Assembly (NCBI RefSeq): GCF_900188295.1
Contig: NZ_FZNM01000001.1
Span: 372,001 to 436,000, forward strand
DNA from: Paracoccus sediminis
GTDB lineage: Bacteria > Pseudomonadota > Alphaproteobacteria > Rhodobacterales > Rhodobacteraceae
Direction: 5' to 3'
Length of the DNA: 64,000 nt
Part shown: positions 43,697 to 53,275 of the stretch, piece by piece
How the letters are laid out: the number at the start of each line of letters is the position of its first letter
Numbering within the stretch: position 1 is the first letter of the stretch
The notes under the pieces: model-generated
Seen by the model: the letters and a program-made list of their open reading frames with translations, nothing else
The model's database searches: none
Told to the model about the DNA's origin: nothing
Translations under genes and position numbers: made by a program

Positions 43697-44907
43697 TGGT
43701 GCGTAAACGATCCATTGCGGGAACGCTGGCCATTCCGTTCCTGATCGTGGTCGGCGTCCTTGCGGCATCGTCCCTGTTCATCGTGGACGAACGCGAAAAG
43801 GCGCTGGTGCTTCGCCTGGGCCGGGTCGTGTCCGTGCAAGAGGAGCCGGGCCTGGGCTTCAAGGTGCCGTTCCTGGACAACGTGGAAAAATACGACGCCC
43901 GCATCCTGGGCCTGCCTACCACGCCGCTGGAGGTGACGCCCCTGGATGACCGCCGCCTGGTGGTCGATGCCTTTGCGCGCTGGCGCATCACCGATGTGGT
44001 CCGCTTCCGTCAGGCCGTGGGCACCGGCGGCATCCAGACCGCGCTTGGCCGGTTGGAGCCGATCGTCAGCACCTCGATCCGCGAGGTTCTGGGTTCTGTG
44101 CCCTCGACCCAGGTGCTGTCGGACGACCGGACCGCGCTGATGAACCAGATCCGGGACGAGGCGCGGGCCAATTCCGAAGGGTTGGGCGTCGAGATCATCG
44201 ATGTGCGCCTGACGCGCACCGATCTGCCCGAACAGAACCTGAATGCGACCTATGCCCGGATGCGCGCCGAACGCCAGCGCGAGGCTGCCGACGAAATCGC
44301 CCGCGGTGGCGAGGCCGCGCAGCGGGTTCGCGCCGCCGCCGACCGCACGGTGGTGGAACTGACCTCGGAAGCGCAGAAGCGGGCCGAGATCGTCCGGGGC
44401 GAGGCCGATGGCCAACGGAACGCGATCTATGCCGACGCCTTTGGCCGCGATCCCGAATTCTTTGCCTTCACGCGGTCGATGACGTCGTACGAACGGGCAC
44501 TTCGGGGGGAAAACAGCACCATGGTGTTGCAGCCGGATGGCGAGTTCTTCAACTATTTGCGCGATGACGGCGCGAGCCGCGCCAATCCGCCGACGACCCC
44601 GGTTCCCGCAGGCAATTCGGCGCAGAACGCCGCCGTCGAACCCCCCGCGCCCGAGGAAGGGCTGGTGACGCCGACCGTCACCGACCGCGAAGGCAACCGC
44701 CTGGGCGAAAGCGCGGGCGTCACCCTGACGCCGGTGCCCGAAAGCCTGACCACGCCGCCGCAGGACGCCGAAAGCGTGCCGATGCCGGCCGTGGGAACGG
44801 GGGACGCGGCCGATGCGGCCCCATCGGCGCCTGCCGACGCCCCCGTGGATCAGGCCCCGGAACCGCAGCCCCAGGCCGAGCCGGAACCGCCGGCGGCACA
44901 AAACTGA
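43696..44907 (+). CDS. hflC: FtsH protease modulator HflC, with long C-terminal extension
   Basis: This 403-residue partner of HflK has a membrane anchor at residues ~9-28 (TLAIPFLIVVGVLAASSLFIV) and an SPFH domain (VDEREKALVLRLGRVV onward). The family signature regions FAFTRSMTSYERAL and MVLQPDGEFFNYL mark the usual end near residue 295. About 105 more residues follow that are Pro/Ala/Glu-rich and look disordered. I chose the ATG at 43696 over the TTG one codon earlier. A 175-base gap before degP carries no recognisable element. Confidence 0.94.
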   Translation: MVRKRSIAGTLAIPFLIVVGVLAASSLFIVDEREKALVLRLGRVVSVQEEPGLGFKVPFLDNVEKYDARILGLPTTPLEVTPLDDRRLVVDAFARWRITDVVRFRQAVGTGGIQTALGRLEPIVSTSIREVLGSVPSTQVLSDDRTALMNQIRDEARANSEGLGVEIIDVRLTRTDLPEQNLNATYARMRAERQREAADEIARGGEAAQRVRAAADRTVVELTSEAQKRAEIVRGEADGQRNAIYADAFGRDPEFFAFTRSMTSYERALRGENSTMVLQPDGEFFNYLRDDGASRANPPTTPVPAGNSAQNAAVEPPAPEEGLVTPTVTDREGNRLGESAGVTLTPVPESLTTPPQDAESVPMPAVGTGDAADAAPSAPADAPVDQAPEPQPQAEPEPPAAQN

Positions 44908-45082
44908 CCGCATGAACACCACCGGGCGGATGGCAGGCATCCGCCCTTTCTGACATAATTGTCACGATCAGTTCACTGTCCGAGAGCGTGGTTTATTTGC
45001 AACGCCGCCCTATTTCTTTTTGGTATCACTGGCGGTCTCCGGCCATGTCAGGACCGGCACTGCGAAAGATGAGGACATCCGC

Positions 45083-46642
45083 ATGAAGACGCTTTCTCCT
45101 CGGCACCTTTTGACTGCCTCGGCCTTGGCCGTGACCGTCGGCCTTGGTTTTGCCGCCGCGCAGGACGCGCAGCCGGAAATTTCGCCCGAGGCCAGCCAGC
45201 AGGCACAAGAGGCGGCGAACAACAACGAACCGCTGTCGGTTCCCGAAACCGCCACGTCCCAGGTCATGCCCCAAAGCTTTGCCGACCTGGTCCAGAAGGT
45301 CGCCCCGGCGGTCGTGAACATCACCACCAGCGCCGTGGTGGCCCAGCCGACCGGCGGTCCCCAGGGCGGGCCGAGCTTTCCCGAAGGCAGCCCGTTTTCC
45401 GACCTGTTCCGCGACTTCGGCTTTCCCGGAATGCCGGGCGAGGAAGGGCCGCGCGGCCCCCGGATGCCCCAGCGGTCGAACGCGCTGGGATCGGGCTTCG
45501 TCATTTCGGCCGATGGCTTCATCGTCACCAACAACCACGTCATCGATGGCGCGGACGAGATCGAGATCGAGTTCTATTCGGGCGAAACCCTGCCCGCCGA
45601 GGTGATCGGCACCGATCCCAACACCGACTTGGCCGTTCTCAAGGTTGAAAGCAGCGATGCGCTGCCCTTCGTGGAGTTCGGAAATTCCGACGACGCGCGC
45701 GTGGGCGACTGGGTGCTGGCGCTCGGCAATCCGCTGGGACAGGGTTTTTCGGCCAGTTCGGGGATCGTGTCGGCCCGCAACCGCGAGTTGTCGGGCACCT
45801 ATGACGATTACCTGCAAACCGACGCCGCGATCAATCGCGGCAATTCCGGCGGGCCGCTGTTCAATCTCCAGGGCGAGGTGGTGGGCGTGAACACTGCCAT
45901 CCTGTCGCCGAACGGCGGATCGATCGGCATCGGGTTTTCCATGGCGTCCAATGTGGTGTCCAGCGTCGTGGAGCAACTGCGGGAATTCGGCGAAACCCGG
46001 CGTGGCTGGCTTGGTGTCAAGATCCAGGACGTGACCCCCGACATGGCCGAGGCGCTTGGCCTTGCCGCCGAATCGGGCGCCATGGTGACGGATGTCCCCG
46101 AAGGTCCGGCGCGCGAGGCCGGAATGCTTGCGGGCGATGTCATCACCAATTTCGCCGGATCCGAGGTCGAGGATACCCGGACCCTGGTCCGCCGCGTGGC
46201 CGAGGCGCCCGCGGGCGAACCTGTGGACGTGGTCGTGCAGCGCAGCGGCGGTCCGGTCACGCTGTCGGTGACGCTGGGCCGCCGCGAAACCGCCGAAGGC
46301 ATGGGCGACCCGTCGGGTCCGGCTGAACGGGACGTTGCGCCCCAGCGAGTTCTGGGCATGTCGCTTGCGCCGTTGACGTCGCAAATGGCGCAGGAGATGG
46401 ACCTGCCCTCGGACAGTCAGGGGCTGGTGGTGCAAGAGGTCGATCCGGCCAGCGAGGCCGCCGAAAAGGGCTTGGCCCCCGGAGACATCATCACCGAGGC
46501 GGGCCAGCAGCCTGTGATGTCGGTGGGCGATCTGAACGACCGCATCGACGAGGCGCGCGAGGCAGGCCGCAAGTCGTTGCTGGTGCTGGTGCGCCGTGGC
46601 GGCGAACCGCGCTTCGTGGCGCTTCCGGTCGGCCAATCCTGA
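45083..46642 (+). CDS. degP: Periplasmic serine protease DegP/HtrA family
   Basis: This 519-residue periplasmic protease/chaperone for misfolded envelope proteins has a signal peptide (MKTLSPRHLLTASALAVTVGLGFAAA). The trypsin-like domain carries the triad His152 (TNNHVID), Asp182 (PNTDLAVLKV) and Ser255 (NRGNSGGPL). Two PDZ domains follow (RRGWLGVKIQDVTPDMA onward, and QRVLGMSLAPLTSQMA onward). The ATG at 45083 has GAGGA upstream. It follows hflKC, so three proteolysis-related genes lie together. A strong terminator follows. Confidence 0.96.
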   Translation: MKTLSPRHLLTASALAVTVGLGFAAAQDAQPEISPEASQQAQEAANNNEPLSVPETATSQVMPQSFADLVQKVAPAVVNITTSAVVAQPTGGPQGGPSFPEGSPFSDLFRDFGFPGMPGEEGPRGPRMPQRSNALGSGFVISADGFIVTNNHVIDGADEIEIEFYSGETLPAEVIGTDPNTDLAVLKVESSDALPFVEFGNSDDARVGDWVLALGNPLGQGFSASSGIVSARNRELSGTYDDYLQTDAAINRGNSGGPLFNLQGEVVGVNTAILSPNGGSIGIGFSMASNVVSSVVEQLREFGETRRGWLGVKIQDVTPDMAEALGLAAESGAMVTDVPEGPAREAGMLAGDVITNFAGSEVEDTRTLVRRVAEAPAGEPVDVVVQRSGGPVTLSVTLGRRETAEGMGDPSGPAERDVAPQRVLGMSLAPLTSQMAQEMDLPSDSQGLVVQEVDPASEAAEKGLAPGDIITEAGQQPVMSVGDLNDRIDEAREAGRKSLLVLVRRGGEPRFVALPVGQS

Positions 46643-47068
<426 letters not shown>

Positions 47069-47114
47069 TCGGACATCCTGCCGCCAGGATGTCCGCTGTG
47101 GATTCTGCCCGTCT

Positions 47115-47864
47115 CTAAGGCGTCAGCCAATGGGACAAATCCCGATTCATTCTGTCCTGAAGCCCAAGAACGTCGTCCCTGTAGATCGACCCCAGTTCCG
47201 CCTGGACCGCCGGGCTGAGGCGGGGCAGTGTCACGTCATAGGAATGTCGGGATGCGTTTTTTTCCTTGGTATTGACGCTGAAATTCAGGTTCCCGGCCGT
47301 CAGATCGGATTCTAGGCGAAGGTCTTTCATGATCCGCGACACGAGGTTTTCCGGTTCGGCGGCAATGTCGTCGTAAGGATAGATGTTTATGTCCGAGAAA
47401 TGGGAATCAAAATGCTGAAGGATGTGGAAATATCTTCCAAGTTCGACCATCATCAGATCGTTCGAGACGGTCTCGATGATCGTGGTGGTCGGAAGCCTGC
47501 CTTGCAGCATGTGGTGGGTGTAACACGACAGATAGCGTTCCACAGGGTTTCGAACCAGCAAGATCAACGGAATATCGCCAAGGCCTGATCTTATCCGCGC
47601 CGCGATGTCCATGCCCCTCGAGGGCGGCCGAAAGTAGTGCGGAGTGCTTTCATACCAGTATGTCGCATCGTCCGTGTCGGGAAAATGGCCCAGATACCCT
47701 TCGAATGAGCCAAGGGTTCTCTGGTTCCAGTAATTGACCTCTTTTGGTGTGCTGCCGCTGAAATGACGGGACTTGTTCAGGGCATAGTGCAACCATGTGG
47801 TGCCGCATTTTTGCGCGCCGATAATCAGCAGGTTGGGCTTTTTATGCTTGGGGGTGCCGGTCAT
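47115..47864 (-). CDS. Sulfotransferase, low-GC and probably acquired
   Basis: This 249-residue PAPS-dependent sulfotransferase has both cofactor loops: LLIIGAQKCGTTWLHYAL for the 5'-phosphosulfate, and LLVRNPVERYLSCYTHHM for the 3'-phosphate. The fold resembles heparan-sulfate-type sulfotransferases (STPKEVNYW, WYESTPHYF). The acceptor is unknown; a polysaccharide or lipid is plausible. Bases 47161-47820 are ~54% G+C by hand count, well below the neighbourhood, and codon use is correspondingly different. It lies directly after hisA on the same strand, with an 88-base gap. Confidence 0.88.
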   Translation of the reverse strand: MTGTPKHKKPNLLIIGAQKCGTTWLHYALNKSRHFSGSTPKEVNYWNQRTLGSFEGYLGHFPDTDDATYWYESTPHYFRPPSRGMDIAARIRSGLGDIPLILLVRNPVERYLSCYTHHMLQGRLPTTTIIETVSNDLMMVELGRYFHILQHFDSHFSDINIYPYDDIAAEPENLVSRIMKDLRLESDLTAGNLNFSVNTKEKNASRHSYDVTLPRLSPAVQAELGSIYRDDVLGLQDRMNRDLSHWLTP

Positions 47865-47952
47865 TTCGTCTCCTCCAGGATTAAAAATGAATGTTCTGCG
47901 AACGGGATCGTAAAATTTGGGGTGCGCGGCAGCGCCTTGCCTGCCATCCGGG

Positions 47953-48669
47953 CTATCCCAGCATCGCCAGCGCCTGGCGCAGGTCGATGGCCCCGTCGTA
48001 GAGGGCGCGGCCCGAAATCGCGCCGGCGATGACGCCCGTGTCCGACAGCGCCCGCAGGTCGTCCAGCGACGATACCCCGCCCGAGGCGATCACGGGAATG
48101 CCGACCGCGCGGGCCAGCGCCTCGGTCGCGGGGACGTTCGGTCCATGCATGGCCCCGTCGCGGTCGATGTCGGTATAGACGATCGCGGCCACGCCCGCGT
48201 CCTGGAACCGGCGGGCCAGGTCGGTGGCCGTGACGTCGGTTTCGGTTGCCCAGCCGCGGGTGGCAACACGGCCTGCGCGCGCGTCGATGCCGACCGCGAT
48301 CCGGCCTGGAAAGGCCGCCGCTGCCTGCCGCACCAGGTCGGGGTTCTCGACGGCCACGGTTCCCAGAATCACGCGGGTCAGGCCCTTGGACAGCCAGCCC
48401 TCGATGGTCGCCATGTCGCGGATGCCGCCGCCAAGCTGGACCGGGATGCGGACCGCCGCCAGGACCGCCTCGACCGCCGCGGCATTTACCGGCTGGCCCG
48501 CAAAGGCGCCATTCAGATCGACCAGATGCAGCCATTCGGCCCCCGCGTCCTGAAAGCCGCGCGCCTGCGCCGCCGGATCGGTGCCGAACACGGTCGCCGC
48601 CTCCATGTCCCCGCGCAGCAGGCGGACGCAGTTGCCGTCCTTCAGGTCGATGGCGGGGTACAGGATCAT
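47953..48669 (-). CDS. hisA: HisA isomerase of histidine biosynthesis
   Basis: This 238-residue (beta/alpha)8 enzyme isomerises ProFAR to PRFAR. The catalytic Asp is in [19 protein letters not shown], and [42 protein letters not shown] and [13 protein letters not shown] follow in the normal order. No hisF, hisH or other his gene adjoins it here: a sulfotransferase follows, and a divergent gene precedes. That is unlike the usual hisB-hisH-hisA-hisF cluster. Confidence 0.96.
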   Translation of the reverse strand: MILYPAIDLKDGNCVRLLRGDMEAATVFGTDPAAQARGFQDAGAEWLHLVDLNGAFAGQPVNAAAVEAVLAAVRIPVQLGGGIRDMATIEGWLSKGLTRVILGTVAVENPDLVRQAAAAFPGRIAVGIDARAGRVATRGWATETDVTATDLARRFQDAGVAAIVYTDIDRDGAMHGPNVPATEALARAVGIPVIASGGVSSLDDLRALSDTGVIAGAISGRALYDGAIDLRQALAMLG

Positions 48670-48813
48670 GGCAGTCTCCGGGTTTCGCGGTGGTGTTTCT
48701 TTGCCACGCGGACGGGCGGAACGGAAGGCCGGGCCGCGACCTCACGTCATGCTTGCCCGAATCCGGACTGCCCCGCAGCATCCGCCCACCATCCCAGGAC
48801 CGAAGGTCATCAT

Positions 48814-49197
48814 ATGCGCCACATCATCGCCGCCGCCATCCTTGCGCTGGCAGGCACCGCCGCCGCCGCCGATCCGATCGAAGGAGTCTGGCAGACCCAG
48901 CCGGACGAGGGATCCTTTGCCCATGTCGTCATCAGCCCGTGCGGCGGGGCGTTCTGCGGCACGATCAGCCGCACGTTTCAGGGAACGGCGGAATTCCAGT
49001 CGCCGAACCTGGGTCGCCAGATCGTCATCGACATGGCCCCGCAGGGCGGCGGCAACTATGCGGGCCGGGTGTGGCGGCCGGCCAACGACAGGATCTATAT
49101 CGGCAAGGCCAGCGTGCAGGGCGACCGGATGAGCCTGTCGGGCTGCGTCGCGGGCGGGCTGATCTGCAAAAGCCAGACCTGGGTGCGTGTGCCGTAA
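48814..49197 (+). CDS. DUF2147 family secreted protein
   Basis: This 127-residue protein has a signal peptide (MRHIIAAAILALAGTAAAA). Its single small beta-rich domain fits DUF2147: DPIEGVWQTQPDEGSFAHVVISPCGGAFCG, then GKASVQGDRMSLSGCVAGGLICKSQTWVRV. Four cysteines could form two disulfides. The function is unknown. The ATG at 48814 gives the signal peptide; the much longer open frame upstream is antisense to hisA and not coding. Confidence 0.82.
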   Translation: MRHIIAAAILALAGTAAAADPIEGVWQTQPDEGSFAHVVISPCGGAFCGTISRTFQGTAEFQSPNLGRQIVIDMAPQGGGNYAGRVWRPANDRIYIGKASVQGDRMSLSGCVAGGLICKSQTWVRVP

Positions 49198-49259
49198 GGC
49201 GCAACCCGAACCGACGCGGCGGCGTTCCCCGGCGAACCTTTTTCGCCAGGGAACGCATC

Positions 49260-50078
49260 ATGCCGGTAATCACCACGAACGACGGGACGGATCTTCATGT
49301 CCGGGACTGGGGGCAGGGCCGCCCGGTGGTCCTGATCCACGGCTGGCCGCTGAACGCGGACAGTTGGGAATACCAGGCCGTGAAACTGGCCGAGGCCGGA
49401 TACCGCGTCGTCAGCTATGACCGCCGCGGCTTTGGCCGGTCCGGCCAGCCCTGGAACGGCTATGACTATGATCGGCTTGCCGATGACCTTGCCCATGTGA
49501 TGGACAGTCTGGATCTCGAGGATGTCACGTTGGTCGGCTTTTCCATGGGCGGAGGAGAGGTCGCGCGTTATATGTCCCGCCACGGCGGCGGCGTATCGCA
49601 AGCGGTCTTCGTGTCGTCAGTCGTTCCGGGAATGCTGAAATCCGACAGCAATCCAGACGGCATCACGCGCGATCTTCTGGAACAGATCCAAGCCGGCCTG
49701 CGCAAGGATCGCCCGGCCTTCCTGTCGGATTTCTTCAAGGACTTTTATGGCCAGGGGCTGATGTCCGGGGTCAGCCAGCCGATTCTCGACTGGACCCTGG
49801 ACATGGCGATGTTGGCCAGCCCGCGCGCCACGCTGGAATGCGTGACGGCATTCGGCACGACGGATTTTTCGGACGATGTGTCCAAGATCAACGTGCCGAC
49901 GCTGATCGTCCACGGCAAGAGCGACAAGACGGTCCCCATCGACGCCACCGCGCGCCGGTTGGCCAGGATGCTGCCGAATGCGCAACTGCTGGAATACGGC
50001 GGGGCGCCGCACGGGCTGACGGCCACCCACGCCGATCAATTGGTCGAGGATCTGCTGACGTTCCTGCGAACGGCCTGA
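49260..50078 (+). CDS. Alpha/beta hydrolase, non-heme chloroperoxidase/arylesterase type
   Basis: This 272-residue protein starts MPVITTNDGTDLHVRDWGQG and has the oxyanion motif VVLIHGWPLNADSW and the nucleophile elbow LVGFSMGGGEVARYM. The acid is in LIVHGKSDKTVPID, and the His is in GGAPHGLTATH. This pattern is that of cofactor-free chloroperoxidase/arylesterase hydrolases, which act on small esters or as perhydrolases. A GCCAGGGAAC site precedes the start. Its stop is 5 bases from the convergent sqdB stop. Confidence 0.9.
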   Translation: MPVITTNDGTDLHVRDWGQGRPVVLIHGWPLNADSWEYQAVKLAEAGYRVVSYDRRGFGRSGQPWNGYDYDRLADDLAHVMDSLDLEDVTLVGFSMGGGEVARYMSRHGGGVSQAVFVSSVVPGMLKSDSNPDGITRDLLEQIQAGLRKDRPAFLSDFFKDFYGQGLMSGVSQPILDWTLDMAMLASPRATLECVTAFGTTDFSDDVSKINVPTLIVHGKSDKTVPIDATARRLARMLPNAQLLEYGGAPHGLTATHADQLVEDLLTFLRTA

Positions 50079-50083
50079 ACGCG

Positions 50084-51247
50084 CTATGCCGTCCGCCACT
50101 GCGACACGCAGGGGATCTTGTCGCGGTCGCAGCGGTCGGCGTATTTGCGGGCGATTTCCTGGACCTCGGCCAGCAGGCCGTCGGCCAGCCTGATCGGGTC
50201 CAGCCCCAGGCCCAGGAACCGGTCGTTGGCGACGTGCAGGTCGTTCTCGTCCGCCTCGTTTCGGGGGTTCTTGAGGAACGCCACCTCGACCCCGGTCTGA
50301 TCGGCGATCATCTTCGCAAGATCGCGGACGCGGTGGGTTTCGGTCATCTGGTTCAGGATGCTGACCCGGTCGCCCTTGGCGGGCGGGTTCGTCAGCGCCA
50401 GATCGATGCAGCGGCAGGTGTCCTGGATGTGGATGAAGGCGCGGGTCTGGCCGCCCGTGCCATGCACCGTCAGCGGATAGCCGATGGCCGCCTGCATCAG
50501 AAAGCGGTTCAGCACCGTGCCGTAATCCCCGTCGTAATCGAACCGGTTGATGAGACGGTCGTCCATCCGGGTTTCCTCGGTCTGGGTGCCCCAGACGATG
50601 CCCTGGTGCAGGTCGGTGATCCGCACGCCATCGTTCTTGTTGTAATAGAAAAAGAACAGCTGATCCTGGGTCTTGGTCATGTGATAGATCGATCCCGGAT
50701 TGGCGGGATACAGGATTTCCTGCCGGTGGGGTCCGTTTTCGGTGTCCACCACCACGTCCAGATAACCTTCGGGAATCTTCATACCCGCCGTGCCGTAACC
50801 ATAGACCCCCATTGTGCCCAGGTGGACCAGATGGATGTCCTGGCCGGACTCGACAATGGCCGCCAGCACGTCGTTGGTGGCATTGAGGTTGTTGTTGACG
50901 GTATAACGCTTGTGCCAGCTGGATTTCATCGAATAGGGCGCGGCGCGCTGTTCGGCGAAATGGATCACCGCGTCGGGGCGTTCGGTCTGCAACAGGGTCA
51001 GCAGGCGGTGGTAGTGTTCGCCCACCGTAAAGTGTTCCACCCGGATCGTGTGGTTGGTCAGGTCGTGCCAGGCGCGCACGCGTTCGCCCAGCGGGCGGAT
51101 GGGCGTCAGGCTGCCGACCTCGAGTTCCACGTCGATCTTGCGGCGCGACAGGTTGTCCACGACGATGACGTCATGGCCGCGCGCCGACAGGTGCAGCGCG
51201 GTCGGCCAGCCGCAAAAGCCGTCTCCGCCCAGAACGATGATCTTCAT
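50084..51247 (-). CDS. sqdB: UDP-sulfoquinovose synthase
   Basis: This 387-residue extended short-chain dehydrogenase makes the head-group donor of the sulfolipid SQDG from UDP-glucose and sulfite. Motifs closely follow plant SQD1: [20 protein letters not shown] (NAD binding), [37 protein letters not shown] (catalytic Thr), YHMTKTQD (Tyr and Lys), and a [17 protein letters not shown] block. The glycosyltransferases that transfer sulfoquinovose (SqdX, or SqdD with SqdC) are not in the window. The 120-base gap to choV shows nothing clear. Confidence 0.9.
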   Translation of the reverse strand: MKIIVLGGDGFCGWPTALHLSARGHDVIVVDNLSRRKIDVELEVGSLTPIRPLGERVRAWHDLTNHTIRVEHFTVGEHYHRLLTLLQTERPDAVIHFAEQRAAPYSMKSSWHKRYTVNNNLNATNDVLAAIVESGQDIHLVHLGTMGVYGYGTAGMKIPEGYLDVVVDTENGPHRQEILYPANPGSIYHMTKTQDQLFFFYYNKNDGVRITDLHQGIVWGTQTEETRMDDRLINRFDYDGDYGTVLNRFLMQAAIGYPLTVHGTGGQTRAFIHIQDTCRCIDLALTNPPAKGDRVSILNQMTETHRVRDLAKMIADQTGVEVAFLKNPRNEADENDLHVANDRFLGLGLDPIRLADGLLAEVQEIARKYADRCDRDKIPCVSQWRTA

Positions 51248-51367
51248 GAAACCGCCTTTGATACGACCGCGTTTTGCCGCCTTTTAGAATGCCGGCCGGG
51301 CGGACGCCATAGCTGCCACGCGGCTGACACACAGCCGTCGCAAAGGCCGGCTCGGGCAAAGGGCGCG

Positions 51368-52384
51368 TCAGCCCCGCGGATCGATCAGCCGGGCCAGGAC
51401 GGCGTCGCGGGTGATGCAGCCGCCGCCCTGGACGGGCAGGGCGGTGCGATCCGCCAGCAGGCCCATGACCTGCCGCACCGGCATGTCGCGGGGAACAGGA
51501 TCACCGGCCGCGTCGCCCGGCTGAGCCACGTCGGCGGCGGTTAGCACGCCCAGCGGGTTCATGTGGGCCACGAAATCGGCGACATAGCCGTTGACCGGAT
51601 TGGCGATGATGTCGCGCGCGGTGCCGATCTGGACGATGCGGCCCCCCTCCATCAGGGCGATTCGGTTGCCCAGCTTGAACGCCTCGTCCAGATCGTGGCT
51701 GACAAAGATGATCGTGCGCTGCGTCTTGGCCTGCAATTCCAGCAATTCGTCCTGAAGCCGCGCCCGGATCAGGGGATCCAGCGCGCTGAAGGGTTCGTCC
51801 ATCAGCAGGATCGGCGCCTCGGTCGCGAAGGCGCGGGCCAGGCCCACCCGCTGTTGCATTCCCCCCGACAGATCGCCCACCTTGCGTTCGGCCCAGTCGG
51901 CCAAGCCCACGGTTTCCAGCTGCCGGTCCACGCGGGCCTTGCGGTCGGCCACCGGCATCCCGGCCAGTTCCAGCCCCAGGCCCACGTTCTCGCGCACGGT
52001 GCGCCAGGGCAGCAGGCCGAACTGCTGGAACACCATCGCCACATGGCGCAGGCGGATGTCGCGCAGCGCGCGCTTGCCCGCGCCGCTGACGGAAATCATC
52101 TTGCCGCCGTCCCAGACCCGAACCTCGCCCCGGCAGACGTCGTTCAGGGCGTTCACGGCGCGCAGCAGGGTGGATTTGCCCGACCCGGACAGGCCCATCA
52201 GCACCAGGATCTCGCCCTGGCGGACGTTCAGGGAACAGTCGTGGACGCCCAGAACCTGTCCGGTGGCCGTCCGAATCTCGGCCCGCTCCTTGCCCTGGTC
52301 CATCAGGGGCAGGGCGGCTTCGGGATGGTCGCCAAAGACGATGCTGACCCGGTCGAATTCGACGGCATTGGGTGAGTCGGTCAT
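51368..52384 (-). CDS. choV: Choline ABC transporter ATP-binding protein
   Basis: This 338-residue ATPase drives choline import. It shows Walker A LMGLSGSGKSTLLRA, signature LSGGMQQRVGLARA, Walker B PILLMDEPFSALD, and switch His in IIFVSHDLDEAF. A C-terminal CBS-like regulatory part follows from ~residue 275. It overlaps choW by ATGA; a longer frame upstream is shadow of choW. The order choX-choW-choV beside betIBA supports choline as substrate. Confidence 0.93.
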   Translation of the reverse strand: MTDSPNAVEFDRVSIVFGDHPEAALPLMDQGKERAEIRTATGQVLGVHDCSLNVRQGEILVLMGLSGSGKSTLLRAVNALNDVCRGEVRVWDGGKMISVSGAGKRALRDIRLRHVAMVFQQFGLLPWRTVRENVGLGLELAGMPVADRKARVDRQLETVGLADWAERKVGDLSGGMQQRVGLARAFATEAPILLMDEPFSALDPLIRARLQDELLELQAKTQRTIIFVSHDLDEAFKLGNRIALMEGGRIVQIGTARDIIANPVNGYVADFVAHMNPLGVLTAADVAQPGDAAGDPVPRDMPVRQVMGLLADRTALPVQGGGCITRDAVLARLIDPRG

Positions 52385-53229
52385 TTGCGTCCCTCCATCC
52401 GCAGCATCCGGTCTAGAAGAATGGCGACAACCACGATCACGAAGCCCGATTCGAACCCCAGCGAGGTGTTCACGCTGTTCAGCGCCCGGACCACCGGAAC
52501 CCCCAGGCCGGACGCCCCGACCAGGGCCGCGATCACGACCATCGACAGCGACAGCATGATGGTCTGGTTCAGCCCGGCCATGATCTGGGGCAGCGCGCTG
52601 GGTAGTTCGACCTTCCACAGAAGCTGGCGCGGGGTGGCGCCAAAGGCGGTCGCGGCCTCGACCAGGGCGGGCGGGGTCGAACTGATGCCAAGCTGCGTCA
52701 GCCGGATCGGCGCCGGCAGCACGAAGATCACGGTGGCCAGCAGGCCCGGCACCATGCCGATGCCGAAGAACACGATGGCCGGGATCAGATAGACGAAGGT
52801 GGGCAGCGTCTGCATCAGATCCAGCACCGGCCGCATCCAGGCGTACAGGCGCGGGCGGTGCGCGGCGGCGATCCCCACCGGCACGCCGATCGCCATGCAG
52901 ACCAGGCAGGCGGCCAGCACCAGGGTCAGGGACTGCATCATCTCGTCCCAATAGCCCTGGTTCAGCACGAACAGCAGGCCCAGGGCCACCAGCAGGCAGG
53001 TCTTCCAGTTGCGTTGCAGCAGCCAGGTCAGCGCCATGGCCAGCAGGATGAACAGCAGCGGGTGCGGCGCCTGAAGCGCCGCCAGGATGCCCGCGATCAG
53101 CCATTCCAGAACCCCCGCGATGGTGTTGAACAGCCCCGCCGCATTGGCGTTCAGCCAGTCGAAGACTCCCTTGGCCGTCCGTCCGACGGGAATCTTGTTG
53201 TCGGTGACAAGCGCCGTCAGCTGCTCCAT
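52381..53229 (-). CDS. choW: Choline ABC transporter permease
   Basis: This 282-residue inner-membrane permease has at least six hydrophobic segments. The permease-ATPase coupling loop is VEAATAFGATPRQLLWKVELPSALPQIMAGL. ProW/OpuAB-like features include the amphipathic N-terminus and LMQTLPTFVYLIP. It lies between choX (46-base gap) and choV (4-base overlap). Confidence 0.94.
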   Translation of the reverse strand: MEQLTALVTDNKIPVGRTAKGVFDWLNANAAGLFNTIAGVLEWLIAGILAALQAPHPLLFILLAMALTWLLQRNWKTCLLVALGLLFVLNQGYWDEMMQSLTLVLAACLVCMAIGVPVGIAAAHRPRLYAWMRPVLDLMQTLPTFVYLIPAIVFFGIGMVPGLLATVIFVLPAPIRLTQLGISSTPPALVEAATAFGATPRQLLWKVELPSALPQIMAGLNQTIMLSLSMVVIAALVGASGLGVPVVRALNSVNTSLGFESGFVIVVVAILLDRMLRMEGRK

Positions 53230-53275
53230 TCGGTGTTCCTTGGTTGGATGTGGTTGCCTGCGGCGGGGCGGGGGA

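Noticed and set aside
44908-45082. A heat-shock or sigma-E promoter before degP
   Set aside because: TTGCAA at 44997 and several T-rich stretches are present, but no -35/-10 pair with acceptable spacing fits a known consensus.
47917-48813. Open frame continuing upstream of the DUF2147 gene across hisA
   Set aside because: The upstream part is antisense to hisA. Only the segment from 48814, with its signal peptide, is protein-like.
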